DNA from: an uncultured Mycoplasmatota bacterium
Lineage (GTDB): Bacteria; Bacillota_I; Bacilli_A; RF39; UBA660
Direction of reading: 5' to 3'
DNA: 64,000 nucleotides
NCBI GenBank assembly: GCA_947056845.1
Contig: CAMSCJ010000011.1
Location: 1-64,000, forward strand
The notes beneath the pieces are model-generated. The model was given only the letters and a program-made list of their open reading frames with translations. It made no database searches and was not told where the DNA came from. Below, piece after piece: positions 36,433 to 44,483 of the stretch (its first letter is position 1; every line of letters starts with the position of its first letter). Made by a program: the position numbers and the translations under genes.

Positions 36433-37251
36433 TTACCTCTTTTCTATAACAATATCATTAGGCAATTTATATGTTACCTCTATTACTTCATCATATAAAT
36501 TTTCACTTTTTACAATTTCATTTGTATTTCTATCCCTAGTAACACGCACTACTGAAACACTCTCATATATTTTTCCATCTTTAGAAAAATATTTTAAATT
36601 ACTATTTATAATTTCATACGAAATATTAACTACATTATTAGTTAAGAGTTGGCCATACATATATGTGCAATCAAAATCGATAAATATTTGATAAATATCT
36701 TGTGTATTGTTTTTTACTTTTAAATCTAACCACCCACTATTAATAGTGGCATCAATTCCTTCTAATTCATCCTGTTCATTATTGGGTAAAGATTTAACTC
36801 TATGTCCATGACGCTCAACAATTGTTAAAGGGCTCATTAAGCATAAATAGTAAATTAAATTACTAATTTGACAGATGCCCCCACCTTTTTTAGCAACAAT
36901 TTTGTCATCAACCAAAACTAAGCCATCTTTATATTTGCCGTATTTTTTCACATTTTTAGTTAATAGACAAAAGGAAAAAGTTTCCCCAGGATATATCAAA
37001 ATTTTATTCAAAGTTTTACTTGTTAATTTTAAATTATCAACTTTATTTTCTTGGTACATTATGTCATATCCACTATGGTCATTTATCATTCGACTTTTAG
37101 TACTACTACATTCATAAGGTAATAAATCACCTACTTTTTTCGCATAATTATTTTTATCAAAATAACAAGTTATTCTAAAAAATAAATTCTTTTGCCAGAC
37201 TCTAATAGGTAGTAAAAAAGGAAAAATTTGTGTTAATCTTTTTCTAGCCAT
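36433..37251 (-). CDS. vanW: VanW family protein
   Basis: A 272-residue protein. The VanW core shows YPGETFSFCLLTKNV (about 85-100), KKGGGICQISNLIYYLCLMS and TIVERHGHRV, with a conserved cysteine. The start is ATG 37251 with GGAGG 7 bases upstream; the open frame is 8 codons longer. In vanB and vanG operons vanW sits just before the ligase, as here. Its biochemical role is not known. It follows the promoter at 37285-37313. Confidence 0.9.
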   Translation of the reverse strand: MARKRLTQIFPFLLPIRVWQKNLFFRITCYFDKNNYAKKVGDLLPYECSSTKSRMINDHSGYDIMYQENKVDNLKLTSKTLNKILIYPGETFSFCLLTKNVKKYGKYKDGLVLVDDKIVAKKGGGICQISNLIYYLCLMSPLTIVERHGHRVKSLPNNEQDELEGIDATINSGWLDLKVKNNTQDIYQIFIDFDCTYMYGQLLTNNVVNISYEIINSNLKYFSKDGKIYESVSVVRVTRDRNTNEIVKSENLYDEVIEVTYKLPNDIVIEKR

Positions 37252-37263
37252 AATTAACCTCCA

Positions 37264-37323
37264 TAAAAAAAACAATCATTTAAATTAATACGACATCATT
37301 GTATCAATTTCAATATGATTGTT
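37264..37323 (-). terminator. terminator-like hairpin between vanS and vanW
   Basis: On the minus strand, AACAATCAT and ATGATTGTT arms (9 bp) enclose about 35 bases and a T-run follows. It ends the vanR-vanS unit; the vanW promoter lies within its loop region. Confidence 0.6.
37285..37313 (-). promoter_or_regulatory. candidate promoter of the vanW-vanG-vanXY-nhaC unit
   Basis: On the minus strand, TTGAAA at 37313-37308, 17-base spacer and TATTAA at 37290-37285, about 34 bases ahead of the vanW start. Position matches the VanR-controlled promoter of known vanG clusters. Confidence 0.6.
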
Positions 37324-37347
37324 CTTTAATTTAAGGTTATGAAATCC

Positions 37348-38436
37348 TTAAGATTTTCTTAAAGGTAAGTTGATATAAAATTTTGTAAATTCTAAATCAC
37401 TAGTAGCTTTTATATTACCACCGTGTAATTCAACTATTTCTTTAGCAATAGCAAGCCCTAGTCCACTACCACCAGTTTTACTAGTGCGTGAGGAATCAAG
37501 TCGATAAAATTTTTCAAATATTTTCTGCAATTCGACATCAGATATTTTATTTCCTCTATTACTAATAATAACATTGGCATTATTTTCATCAATATTAACT
37601 TCAATTTTAATTGGATCATCACCTATACTATAATTAATAGCATTTTTAATAATATTATTAAAAACACGAGCCAATTTATCAGAATCACCATAAAGTGTTA
37701 TATTATTTTCCATTATAAATTCAATTTTTTTATTTAAATCATTTAAAGTTGGATAAAAATCATCAATAATTTGTTCTAACATTAATCGTAAATTAATCTC
37801 TTCATTTTTTAAAATAATCGTTTCTGAATTAAAACGTGTAATATCAAATAATTCATTAATTAAATCTTCTAGTTTATAAGCCTTATCCAAAGCAATACTA
37901 ACATATTTTTTTCTTTTTGATTTAGGCATATCATCTATTTCATCTAAAAGAGATAAATACCCAACCATTGATGTTAGAGGCGTTTTAATATCATGAGCTA
38001 AATAAACAATTAAATCATTTTTACGTTGCTCATTTTCTCGTGCTAATTTTAAATTATGCAGTGATTCCTGTTTAACTTGATTCATACGCGTTTCAACGGA
38101 AGTTAAATCTTCTGGTAACCTAATCAAATCATCATTATCAGTAATTAAAATTTCGCTTGCATCAACAATGGCATCAATATATGATAAAAATTTACGTAAA
38201 CTTAAAATACAAATAACAATGAAACCAATTAACCAAGTAAAAAATAAAAATAAGACATTATCTTCGATTGCTTTAAAGAAACGATATAAAAAATCCTTAG
38301 GTTGCCAAGTAAATAATCGACAAACAAAATTTCCAACAAAATATAAGATTATTAAACAAACAGTATATATAATTGTTTGAATTATAATTCTACTAATTAA
38401 TTTCCAGACTAACTTATTTCCATATTTACGCTTCAA
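37348..38436 (-). CDS. vanS: VanS-type sensor histidine kinase
   Basis: A 362-residue kinase with two membrane helices (about 15-38 and 53-77) and a very short extracellular loop, so it is not a large-domain sensor. A HAMP-like linker leads to the H-box VYLAHDIKTPLTSMVGYLSL, then NIIKNAINYS and TGGSGLGLAI. This matches VanS from memory, including the DEIDDMP stretch after the H-box. It starts with TTG and overlaps the vanR stop by 11 bases, so translation is coupled. It phosphorylates VanR. Confidence 0.9.
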   Translation of the reverse strand: MKRKYGNKLVWKLISRIIIQTIIYTVCLIILYFVGNFVCRLFTWQPKDFLYRFFKAIEDNVLFLFFTWLIGFIVICILSLRKFLSYIDAIVDASEILITDNDDLIRLPEDLTSVETRMNQVKQESLHNLKLARENEQRKNDLIVYLAHDIKTPLTSMVGYLSLLDEIDDMPKSKRKKYVSIALDKAYKLEDLINELFDITRFNSETIILKNEEINLRLMLEQIIDDFYPTLNDLNKKIEFIMENNITLYGDSDKLARVFNNIIKNAINYSIGDDPIKIEVNIDENNANVIISNRGNKISDVELQKIFEKFYRLDSSRTSKTGGSGLGLAIAKEIVELHGGNIKATSDLEFTKFYINLPLRKS

Positions 38437-39112
38437 TTTTATAACCTACTCCCCAAATGGTTTTTATATACTTGGAATTTTTATTGGTATCTTGCATTTT
38501 TTCTCTTAAATGTCTAATATGAACCATAATTGTATTATTATCTTTTTCAAAATATTTTGCTTTCCACACTTCCATAAACAAATCTTCTGTTTTAACTACT
38601 AAGCCACGATTTTTACATAAATGCCACAAAATAGCAAATTCAATTGGTGTTAAATTTAACAACTTATCGTTTAAATAGCATTCGTGAGTATCATTATTTA
38701 TGATAATATTACGAAAATCAATAATATTTGTATTCTCTACTTGATTATCATATTTTTTATATCGCCTAAGTTGAGCTTTAACACGAGCCACTAATTCTAA
38801 AGGTTGAAAGGGTTTTGTAACATAATCATCAGCACCTAATGTTAAACCACTTATTTTATCAATATCTTCGATTTTAGCTGTAACAAATATAATAGGAAAA
38901 TTATATTTTTCTCTAATCTTACTACATAAAGAAAAACCATCTATATCTGGCATCATTACATCTAGGACTGCTAAATCAATATTTATATTTTCCAAATCAT
39001 TTAAAATATTTTGACTCGAATAATATTTATAAACTTTAAAGTTTTCGTTTTGTAAATAAATCTCAATTAAATCGGCAATTTCTTTTTCATCATCAACTAC
39101 TAATACATTCAT
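38426..39112 (-). CDS. vanR: VanR-type OmpR-family response regulator
   Basis: A 228-residue regulator. The receiver begins NVLVVDDEKEIADLIEIYLQ with the phospho-acceptor in LAVLDVMMPDIDG, then VTAK and TKPFQPLELVARVKAQLRRY. The winged-helix domain has NLTPIEFAILWHLCKN, NTIMVHIRHLREKM and YIKTIWGVGYKI. I use ATG 39112, six bases from GAGGGG, rather than the ATG two codons upstream. It resembles VanR of vanB and vanG clusters. Its promoter has a perfect palindrome at 39134-39146. Confidence 0.9.
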   Translation of the reverse strand: MNVLVVDDEKEIADLIEIYLQNENFKVYKYYSSQNILNDLENINIDLAVLDVMMPDIDGFSLCSKIREKYNFPIIFVTAKIEDIDKISGLTLGADDYVTKPFQPLELVARVKAQLRRYKKYDNQVENTNIIDFRNIIINNDTHECYLNDKLLNLTPIEFAILWHLCKNRGLVVKTEDLFMEVWKAKYFEKDNNTIMVHIRHLREKMQDTNKNSKYIKTIWGVGYKIEA

Positions 39113-39128
39113 ACTCATCCCCTCTGTA

Positions 39129-39157
39129 ATTATAACATTTAATGTTTTATATGTAAA
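39129..39157 (-). promoter_or_regulatory. promoter of vanR-vanS with an embedded palindrome
   Basis: On the minus strand, TTTACA at 39157-39152, 17-base spacer and TATAAT at 39134-39129. The spacer carries a 13-base palindrome AACATT-A-AATGTT at 39146-39134, a candidate operator. Confidence 0.8.
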
Positions 39158-39181
39158 AGAAAAAATTGTCTTTCGACAACT
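39158..39181 (-). terminator. intrinsic terminator after the 246-residue gene
   Basis: TTGTC/GACAA stem with a GAAA tetraloop followed by a T-run on the minus strand, just ahead of the vanR promoter. It shields the vanR promoter from upstream readthrough. Confidence 0.85.
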
Positions 39182-39189
39182 TAGAATAT

Positions 39190-39930
39190 TTATTTTTTTA
39201 ATTTTAGTTCTAATTTTTTACATTCTGATATTACTGCATCATTTTCCCTTTGATCTATTAACATCTGTTCTCTTTTTTCTTTATTCTTTTGTACTAAATT
39301 AGGATGTGTTGATATAAAGGTATACATAAATGAAGATAGTTCTTCTTTAGTTTTATCCTTTATATTTTTTAAATCATTATCAATTAGATATTGAATTAAA
39401 CGATTAACAAATTCACGTAAATAGTTAAATTGTCCAAATCTATAATTTGGCTCACCAACATAGTTATAAAGCTCTACCATACTGTAAGTTCCATTCTCAA
39501 TCATAATTAAATCGCCGTTTTTATACAAACTATTAAGAATACTATAATCTATATTGCCATATTGTTTATTAATTTTCTCTTTAATTATGACAATAATATT
39601 ACTAAATTCACCCTTTTTAAAATTCTCATGTGGAATTGGAATATATACATATCTTTCGCCCTCTACGTAACTTAAAAGGGCTAAAAATATATCTACTATA
39701 TCAAGTATAAAAAATCTACTATAGTCCTTATATCTATCAGCAAGATTCCAAAATTTTTCGCCTTTTTTATAATCTTCTATTCCCACCGCTATTAAAATTG
39801 GCTTCATATTTTCTTGAATAGAACTTGTGGCTTCTTTAAATTTCTTCTCCATTGCCAATTCTCTAGTATGAGCAATCTTATAATCTTTTTTTGCTGTTTT
39901 TAATTCTTGATATAAATTTCCATTTTTCAT
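39190..39930 (-). CDS. unknown soluble protein upstream of vanR
   Basis: A 246-residue protein with charged helical ends (about 1-38 and 215-246, coiled-coil-like) and a mixed middle. No recognised domain. The ATG has a GGAG site about 11 bases away. It has its own terminator, so it is not part of the van-like unit, though it lies between vanR and a membrane gene and the flanking Rpn. No family was recognised. Confidence 0.65.
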   Translation of the reverse strand: MKNGNLYQELKTAKKDYKIAHTRELAMEKKFKEATSSIQENMKPILIAVGIEDYKKGEKFWNLADRYKDYSRFFILDIVDIFLALLSYVEGERYVYIPIPHENFKKGEFSNIIVIIKEKINKQYGNIDYSILNSLYKNGDLIMIENGTYSMVELYNYVGEPNYRFGQFNYLREFVNRLIQYLIDNDLKNIKDKTKEELSSFMYTFISTHPNLVQKNKEKREQMLIDQRENDAVISECKKLELKLKK

Positions 39931-39981
39931 TCAAAAAAACTCCTTAAAAATCTATAACATTAGTATAATCATTATTTGATA

Positions 39982-40545
39982 TTATGTCAAATATTCGTTA
40001 TTATTTCGATAAAAAAGTAAAAATGTAATACTACCTAAAAAGGCCGCAATTAAGTCAATCATCGTATCATTAACACCTGTTGTATCAGCGTGTTGTAGCG
40101 TCATACCAAATAAACTATCCATACCATATTCAAAGAATTCCCACATAACCGCTATTAAACAAGTAAAACTTAAAACATATATAATACGCCCTAAAAAGTT
40201 TTGTTTAATTTGGAATTTATTCATTAATAATATTCCTAAATAGGCTGTAAAAATACCAGATAAATAATGAGTGAAGGTATCAAACCAAGCAATTTTTCCA
40301 TATAAATTTACAACACAGCCTAGAAAATCAGCAAAGAAAATAAAACTAAAATAAATAATTTTCAAATTACTATCTAATTCTTTTTTTAATATTTTTTCTA
40401 ATAAATAAGGGACTAATAAAACGATTGGTAAAGCCAAATATGTATGTACTCTATCATAATTAGAAAATTTAACACAATTTATAATATAGAAAAAATCAAA
40501 ACCTAACATTATAAATATTAAGATATAATTAATTATTTTTTTCAT
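39982..40545 (-). CDS. membrane protein, DUF2238-like
   Basis: A 187-residue protein with about five membrane helices. WFDTFTHYLSGIF, AVMWEFFEYGMDSLFG and GVNDTMIDLIAAFLGS resemble the DUF2238/YjdJ-type family, in which conserved acidic residues in WEFxEY and DTxxD are typical. Function unknown. The ribosome site is weak (GGATG). It lies between the unknown 246-residue gene and the Rpn leader. Confidence 0.65.
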   Translation of the reverse strand: MKKIINYILIFIMLGFDFFYIINCVKFSNYDRVHTYLALPIVLLVPYLLEKILKKELDSNLKIIYFSFIFFADFLGCVVNLYGKIAWFDTFTHYLSGIFTAYLGILLMNKFQIKQNFLGRIIYVLSFTCLIAVMWEFFEYGMDSLFGMTLQHADTTGVNDTMIDLIAAFLGSITFLLFYRNNNEYLT

Positions 40546-40660
40546 TATTACACATCCATCTCTAATTTATTATACACGTTAGAATAATAAATATCAAAAA
40601 AATTTAAATTCATATAATTACTTTTTTCATATAACATTATTTTTAATACAACCTAAATAA

Positions 40661-40732
40661 ATTACGAGAAATCGTAGTTTTTTTGTATTTAAAAAAGGAA
40701 TTTGGAACTTTTTCTAAAATAATTATAATAGG
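40661..40732 (+). repeat. 72-bp Rpn-type 5' leader, copy B
   Basis: Matches the reverse complement of 1-72 at 69 of 72 positions. It holds a hairpin with a GAAA loop and T-run (40661-40683), then TTGGAA (40702-40707), 16 bases and TATAAT (40724-40729), directly before AGGAGG. The A-to-G change in the hairpin is tolerated as a T-G wobble in this strand's RNA. The hairpin would stop incoming transcripts. Confidence 0.85.
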
Positions 40733-40734
40733 AG

Positions 40735-41601
40735 GTGATAAAAATAACTACTGAAGAAGAAAAACAAGTTAAGCATCCATTACTATTAGAAATATATGAT
40801 TGTATGTTTAAAGCCATAATGTTAGATCCCGAAAATAGAGATTATTTAAGAGGAATGATACACTATATAACAGGTATACCACTCTCCGAATTAGAAAATA
40901 TAACGATTGAAAATTCTGATTATCTTATAAATAATAAAAAAGATAAAAAAATGCGAAGTGATATAATTATAAGTGTCGGAAATAGATATATAAATATTGA
41001 AATGAATAAAAGTTATTATGAAGGTGTATTTAGAAAAGATAGTGCTTACTTTGAAAAAATATCAGCAAATGTATATAATAATAGTGAGGATTATATTGAT
41101 GCTAAAGAAGTAATCCAAATATGCTTTGATAATTTTAGTCATTTTGAAGAACAACAAGAAATATATATATTTGCCTATAAAGAAGTAAATAGAAATTTTA
41201 AGTTACCAGAAAATCCGTTAAGATATTATATTAATCTAGCATATATTAAAAAGATGTGTTATAATAAACCTGTAGTAAATTTAAGCATATTTGAAAAATA
41301 TTGTTTACTATTACTAGCAGAGACAAGTGAATATGCGAAAGTTATAGCAGGAGATGATATCGTTATGAAAAAAGTATCTAATAAATTAGATAAATTAAGT
41401 AGTGATGAAAAAATGATTGGACTATATGATGCTGAGGTTGAAGAAGAAAAAATAAGAAGAACACAAATAATTAGTGCTCAAAAGCAAGGAATTAATGAGG
41501 AAAAAAGAAAAATTGCTAAAAACTTATTACAACAGAATATTGATATTAATACTATTATTACAGCAACTGGTTTAACAAAAAAAGAGATAGAATCTTTATA
41601 A
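40735..41601 (+). CDS. Rpn family nuclease/transposase with an abnormal start
   Basis: A 288-residue frame. HPLLLEIYDCMFKAIML opens the family domain. RSDIIISVGNRYINIEMNK holds the PD-(D/E)XK Asp and Glu. The tail has the same pattern as the 32127 Rpn (IAKNLL..NIDIN..I, KKEIESL). No ATG is available at the 5' end. GTG 40735 lies inside the AGGAGG site; an ATA codon at 40744 has ideal 8-base spacing. If transcription starts at the expected point after the TATAAT, the message could be leaderless from the GTG. It may also have lost its ATG. The stop is in the terminator stem. Confidence 0.8.
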   Translation: MIKITTEEEKQVKHPLLLEIYDCMFKAIMLDPENRDYLRGMIHYITGIPLSELENITIENSDYLINNKKDKKMRSDIIISVGNRYINIEMNKSYYEGVFRKDSAYFEKISANVYNNSEDYIDAKEVIQICFDNFSHFEEQQEIYIFAYKEVNRNFKLPENPLRYYINLAYIKKMCYNKPVVNLSIFEKYCLLLLAETSEYAKVIAGDDIVMKKVSNKLDKLSSDEKMIGLYDAEVEEEKIRRTQIISAQKQGINEEKRKIAKNLLQQNIDINTIITATGLTKKEIESL

Positions 41602-41627
41602 TAACAAATAAAGATTCTATTTTTATT
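41587..41627 (+). terminator. strong intrinsic terminator of the Rpn gene
   Basis: Perfect 13-bp stem (arms 41587-41599 and 41608-41620), 8-base loop and a following T-rich tail. The TAA stop lies at its edge. Confidence 0.93.
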
Positions 41628-41709
41628 AATATTTTTAATAATTTAAACATCTAATATTTTCCAAGTAATAATTAATATATATCAATTATCTAGTATTGCT
41701 ATAAGTACC

Positions 41710-41738
41710 TTGACACTAAAAATCTAATACGTTAAAAT
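41710..41738 (+). promoter_or_regulatory. sigma-A promoter of the methyltransferase
   Basis: TTGACA, 17-base spacer and TAAAAT, 18 bases before the ATG at 41756, with GGTGAT as ribosome site. Confidence 0.8.
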
Positions 41739-41755
41739 AAACTTGGTGATAAATA

Positions 41756-42423
41756 ATGAAAGATGATATGATAGATAGTTCTTTAAATTACTGGGAAGAT
41801 AATTATAAAAATTTTAATCACTTTGATACTAAATATGGAAATTGGTTAAATGATTTTAGTGAAATCATTGAAAAATGTCAAACCCCCATCATCGATTTAG
41901 GCTGTGGTCATGGCAATACAACCTACTATTTGATAAATAATGGTAAGAAGGTAATAGCGTGTGATTATTCAAAAAATTCTCTTTAAACACCAAACATAAT
42001 GTCAAAGGCATATATGCTACAAAATGTTTTAATATGTTAGACGGGTTCCCATTTGAAAGTAATTATACAGATTTAATTATCGCTGATTTATCGCTTCACT
42101 ACTTTAAAGAAGCAGATACATTTAAAATTCTAAATGAAATTAAGCGAGTATTAAAACCAAATGGCCATCTTATTTTTAGAGTCAACGCTATAGAAGATAA
42201 AAACCTTGGTTCAACTAAAGATACAGAAGAAATAGAACCCCACTTATATTTATATAATAATGAAATGTTAAAAAGATTTTTTGATGAAGAGGATATTTAT
42301 TACTTTTTTAAAAACTTCAAAATTGTATCATTAAAACAAGATTCTATAATGAAATATAACAATATTAAAAATCAAACATTGCAAAAAAATATGTATAAAG
42401 TTTGTGTAAAAAATACTGTTTAG
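41756..42423 (+). pseudogene. class I SAM-dependent methyltransferase, frameshifted
   Basis: Two frames make one protein. The first, ending at 41986, has YWEDNYKNFNHFDTKYGNW, motif I IIDLGCGHGNTTYYL and IACDYS. The second (from about 41986 to 42423) continues with TKCFNMLDGFPFESNYTDLI, DLSLHYF and VLKPNGHLIFRVN. The frame break lies in or near a run of six A at 41971-41976; one more A restores DYSKKFSLNTK and a single 222-codon frame. This can be a true mutation, slippage site or sequence error. It has a good promoter and ribosome site. Confidence 0.85.
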
Positions 42424-42534
42424 TAAAATAAATAATTGAAAATATTATATAGTACAGTAGAATGTCCTAGTTTTAAGAAATTAGATAACCACATATTTGC
42501 TTGGCACCTCTTAAATAATATATTTCGCAAAATA

Positions 42535-43041
42535 TTATACTTGTTGTCTAATAAACCCCAAAATTTTTAAAACAACCTCATTTATATTGTTATCATTTGT
42601 ATCAATTTTTTGGCCTTTAAAATCGGTTTTAAAAGTTTCTACACATCTATTGACTTGTTCATAAGCCCATTTAGTACTATTTCCTCTTTTATCTAATCTT
42701 TTTAATAAATTATCTTTTGAAGCAATTAATATGAAGTCTTTTACTTCTATATTTTCACTTTGTAATTTACCAACAATTTCATCATAATATTGTGAATTTG
42801 TTATTGTCATTGGTACAATAATCGTCTTAAACTTAGTATGTAGAAATTTTATTATTTCAAAATTAAAACTTCTCCATAATTCATAGTCCTGAAAATCATC
42901 TTTCTTTATTGGTAAAGTATTTGATAAAAAAACGCCTACTTCTTCTGGATCATAAATTATCGATTGATTGATTTTATCCTTTAATTTATTTGCAACCGTT
43001 GTTTTTCCTACTCCAAAGCTTCCATTAATCCAAATAATCAT
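42535..43041 (-). CDS. TmrB-like P-loop ATPase
   Basis: A 168-residue protein. P-loop WINGSFGVGKTTVANKL at the start, DPEEVG, NFEIIKFLHTKFKTIIVPM and an LLKRLDKRGN lid. This is the tunicamycin-resistance TmrB-like/AAA small nucleotide-binding family. Start ATG 43041 has AAGGGA 6 bases upstream; the frame is open six codons more. It is likely cytoplasmic and drug-protective, but the substrate is unproven. Confidence 0.8.
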   Translation of the reverse strand: MIIWINGSFGVGKTTVANKLKDKINQSIIYDPEEVGVFLSNTLPIKKDDFQDYELWRSFNFEIIKFLHTKFKTIIVPMTITNSQYYDEIVGKLQSENIEVKDFILIASKDNLLKRLDKRGNSTKWAYEQVNRCVETFKTDFKGQKIDTNDNNINEVVLKILGFIRQQV

Positions 43042-43067
43042 TATAATCCCTTCTTTCAAATTAGAAT

Positions 43068-43742
43068 TTACTTAATAAAACATTTTACTATTTCAAGAAT
43101 TAATAAAACTAAAATAATTATTAAAAAAATTATACTCACTTTACTTATAGTGATTTTTTTAGTTAAAGTTTTTTCTAAATTATCTAATGTACCTATATAT
43201 TTTAAACCAGGCAATCTTTTATTACTTAAATCTTCCTTCGTATATAAACCGAATGCTAAAGGATTATCATATTCGCTAAATTCAAAGTTTTTTAAACGAC
43301 TTAAACTATAAAACATAGTTAAGTCTCCAGAACTTCCGCCCATATTCATAATTGATAAAAGGATAAGCAAGTTATTAGATGTAATAATACCTATTATATA
43401 TGTAATAACACCTATTAAAATAAATGGTGCTAAAAGAGAAACTAATATATTAGCTTTAGTAATATTTTGCTTACAGGAACAACAAAAGATTCCTTGTTCT
43501 AAATGAGCTCCATAAGTTATATTTTTAAAATTAGCACCACATACAACATAGGCAATACTATGAATTATTTCGTGAAGCATAAAATAAGGAATAATAAAAA
43601 TAAGTAATAGAAGAAAATTAATATTACTTGTATTATAATTAGGCTGTATCACTCTCGTTACTATTAATAATACTACAACGATAATAATACAAAGAATATT
43701 TATATTTTTCATTTTCATTTCAAATAAGTTATATTTTTTCAT
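43068..43742 (-). CDS. DUF3267-type membrane metalloprotease-like protein
   Basis: A 224-residue membrane protein with five to six helices. HEIIH at His57-Glu58-His61 lies in a helix and a second acidic site NMGGSSGDLTMFYSL provides a possible Asp ligand, a site-2-protease-like layout of DUF3267. It has a GKD-like charged loop near residue 170. GGTGG precedes the ATG. Function unknown; it lies upstream of the TmrB-like gene and may be co-transcribed with it. Confidence 0.75.
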   Translation of the reverse strand: MKKYNLFEMKMKNINILCIIIVVVLLIVTRVIQPNYNTSNINFLLLLIFIIPYFMLHEIIHSIAYVVCGANFKNITYGAHLEQGIFCCSCKQNITKANILVSLLAPFILIGVITYIIGIITSNNLLILLSIMNMGGSSGDLTMFYSLSRLKNFEFSEYDNPLAFGLYTKEDLSNKRLPGLKYIGTLDNLEKTLTKKITISKVSIIFLIIILVLLILEIVKCFIK

Positions 43743-43826
43743 TCATTCTACCACCTTACTATTTAATTATACCAAAAAAGATAAACTTTTAATAGTTTAC
43801 CCTCATAAATTATAACTTTAAATTAA

Positions 43827-44375
43827 TTATCTAAAACTTGCAATAGTACATTTACCACTTTCATTATTAAATGTGGCACTTAAAACACGCTTATTTTTAT
43901 CTACCCAAATATAACCAACTGATTTAGTTGTCTTACTATCTAAAATACCTTCTATACCATTAAGTTTATCAACTAATTCTTCATAAGTAAAAGAACCATT
44001 ATTAAGCATTGTTTGTAATTCCGATGATGTTGGTAATTTTATATTTTCATTTTTTATTTTATCTTTATCAATCGTAGCTTGTAAGATTGGACTTTCTCCA
44101 GCATATTTTAAAGTAATCCAGTTTTTAGAATCTAATTTCCAAGTACGTTCTTCACTATAATCACTTTTCGTACCTTCAAAACCTATAATGTCATTTATTT
44201 CCTCAACAGAATTTGATGTTTCAATTTGTTTTATACATTCAGTTACCACACAATTACCTTTTGGAGTTTCTTCTTCCTTCTTTTCTTCTACTACTTCCTC
44301 ACTAGCACAACCCGTAGTTAAACCAAGTGCACATAAACTAATCATTGTCCATATTAAATTTCTTTTTAAATTCAT
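43827..44375 (-). CDS. lipoprotein of unknown function
   Basis: A 182-residue protein with a lipoprotein signal: KRN basic start, hydrophobic core and lipobox LTTGC (Cys23 becomes lipidated). An acidic linker EEVVEEKKEEE leads to a domain with two SxEEINDIIG / TYEELVDKLNG units that resemble the SmpA/BLIP-like fold by eye. Two Cys pairs may form disulfides. It is outside the cell membrane. GAGAGGGGA precedes the ATG. Function unknown. Confidence 0.8.
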   Translation of the reverse strand: MNLKRNLIWTMISLCALGLTTGCASEEVVEEKKEEETPKGNCVVTECIKQIETSNSVEEINDIIGFEGTKSDYSEERTWKLDSKNWITLKYAGESPILQATIDKDKIKNENIKLPTSSELQTMLNNGSFTYEELVDKLNGIEGILDSKTTKSVGYIWVDKNKRVLSATFNNESGKCTIASFR

Positions 44376-44458
44376 AAAATCTTTCCCCTCTCTATATATT
44401 AATTATTATACTAAAAATATATATAATTTTCAATAATGATATTACTCTAAGTAACATT

Positions 44459-44482
44459 AAAAAGGTGCCTAAACACCTTTTA
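44459..44482 (-). terminator. intrinsic terminator of the XRE-DUF4097 operon
   Basis: Perfect stem AAAAGGTG/CACCTTTT with 6-base loop and T-tail on the minus strand, directly after the DUF4097 stop. Confidence 0.9.
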
Positions 44483-44483
44483 A

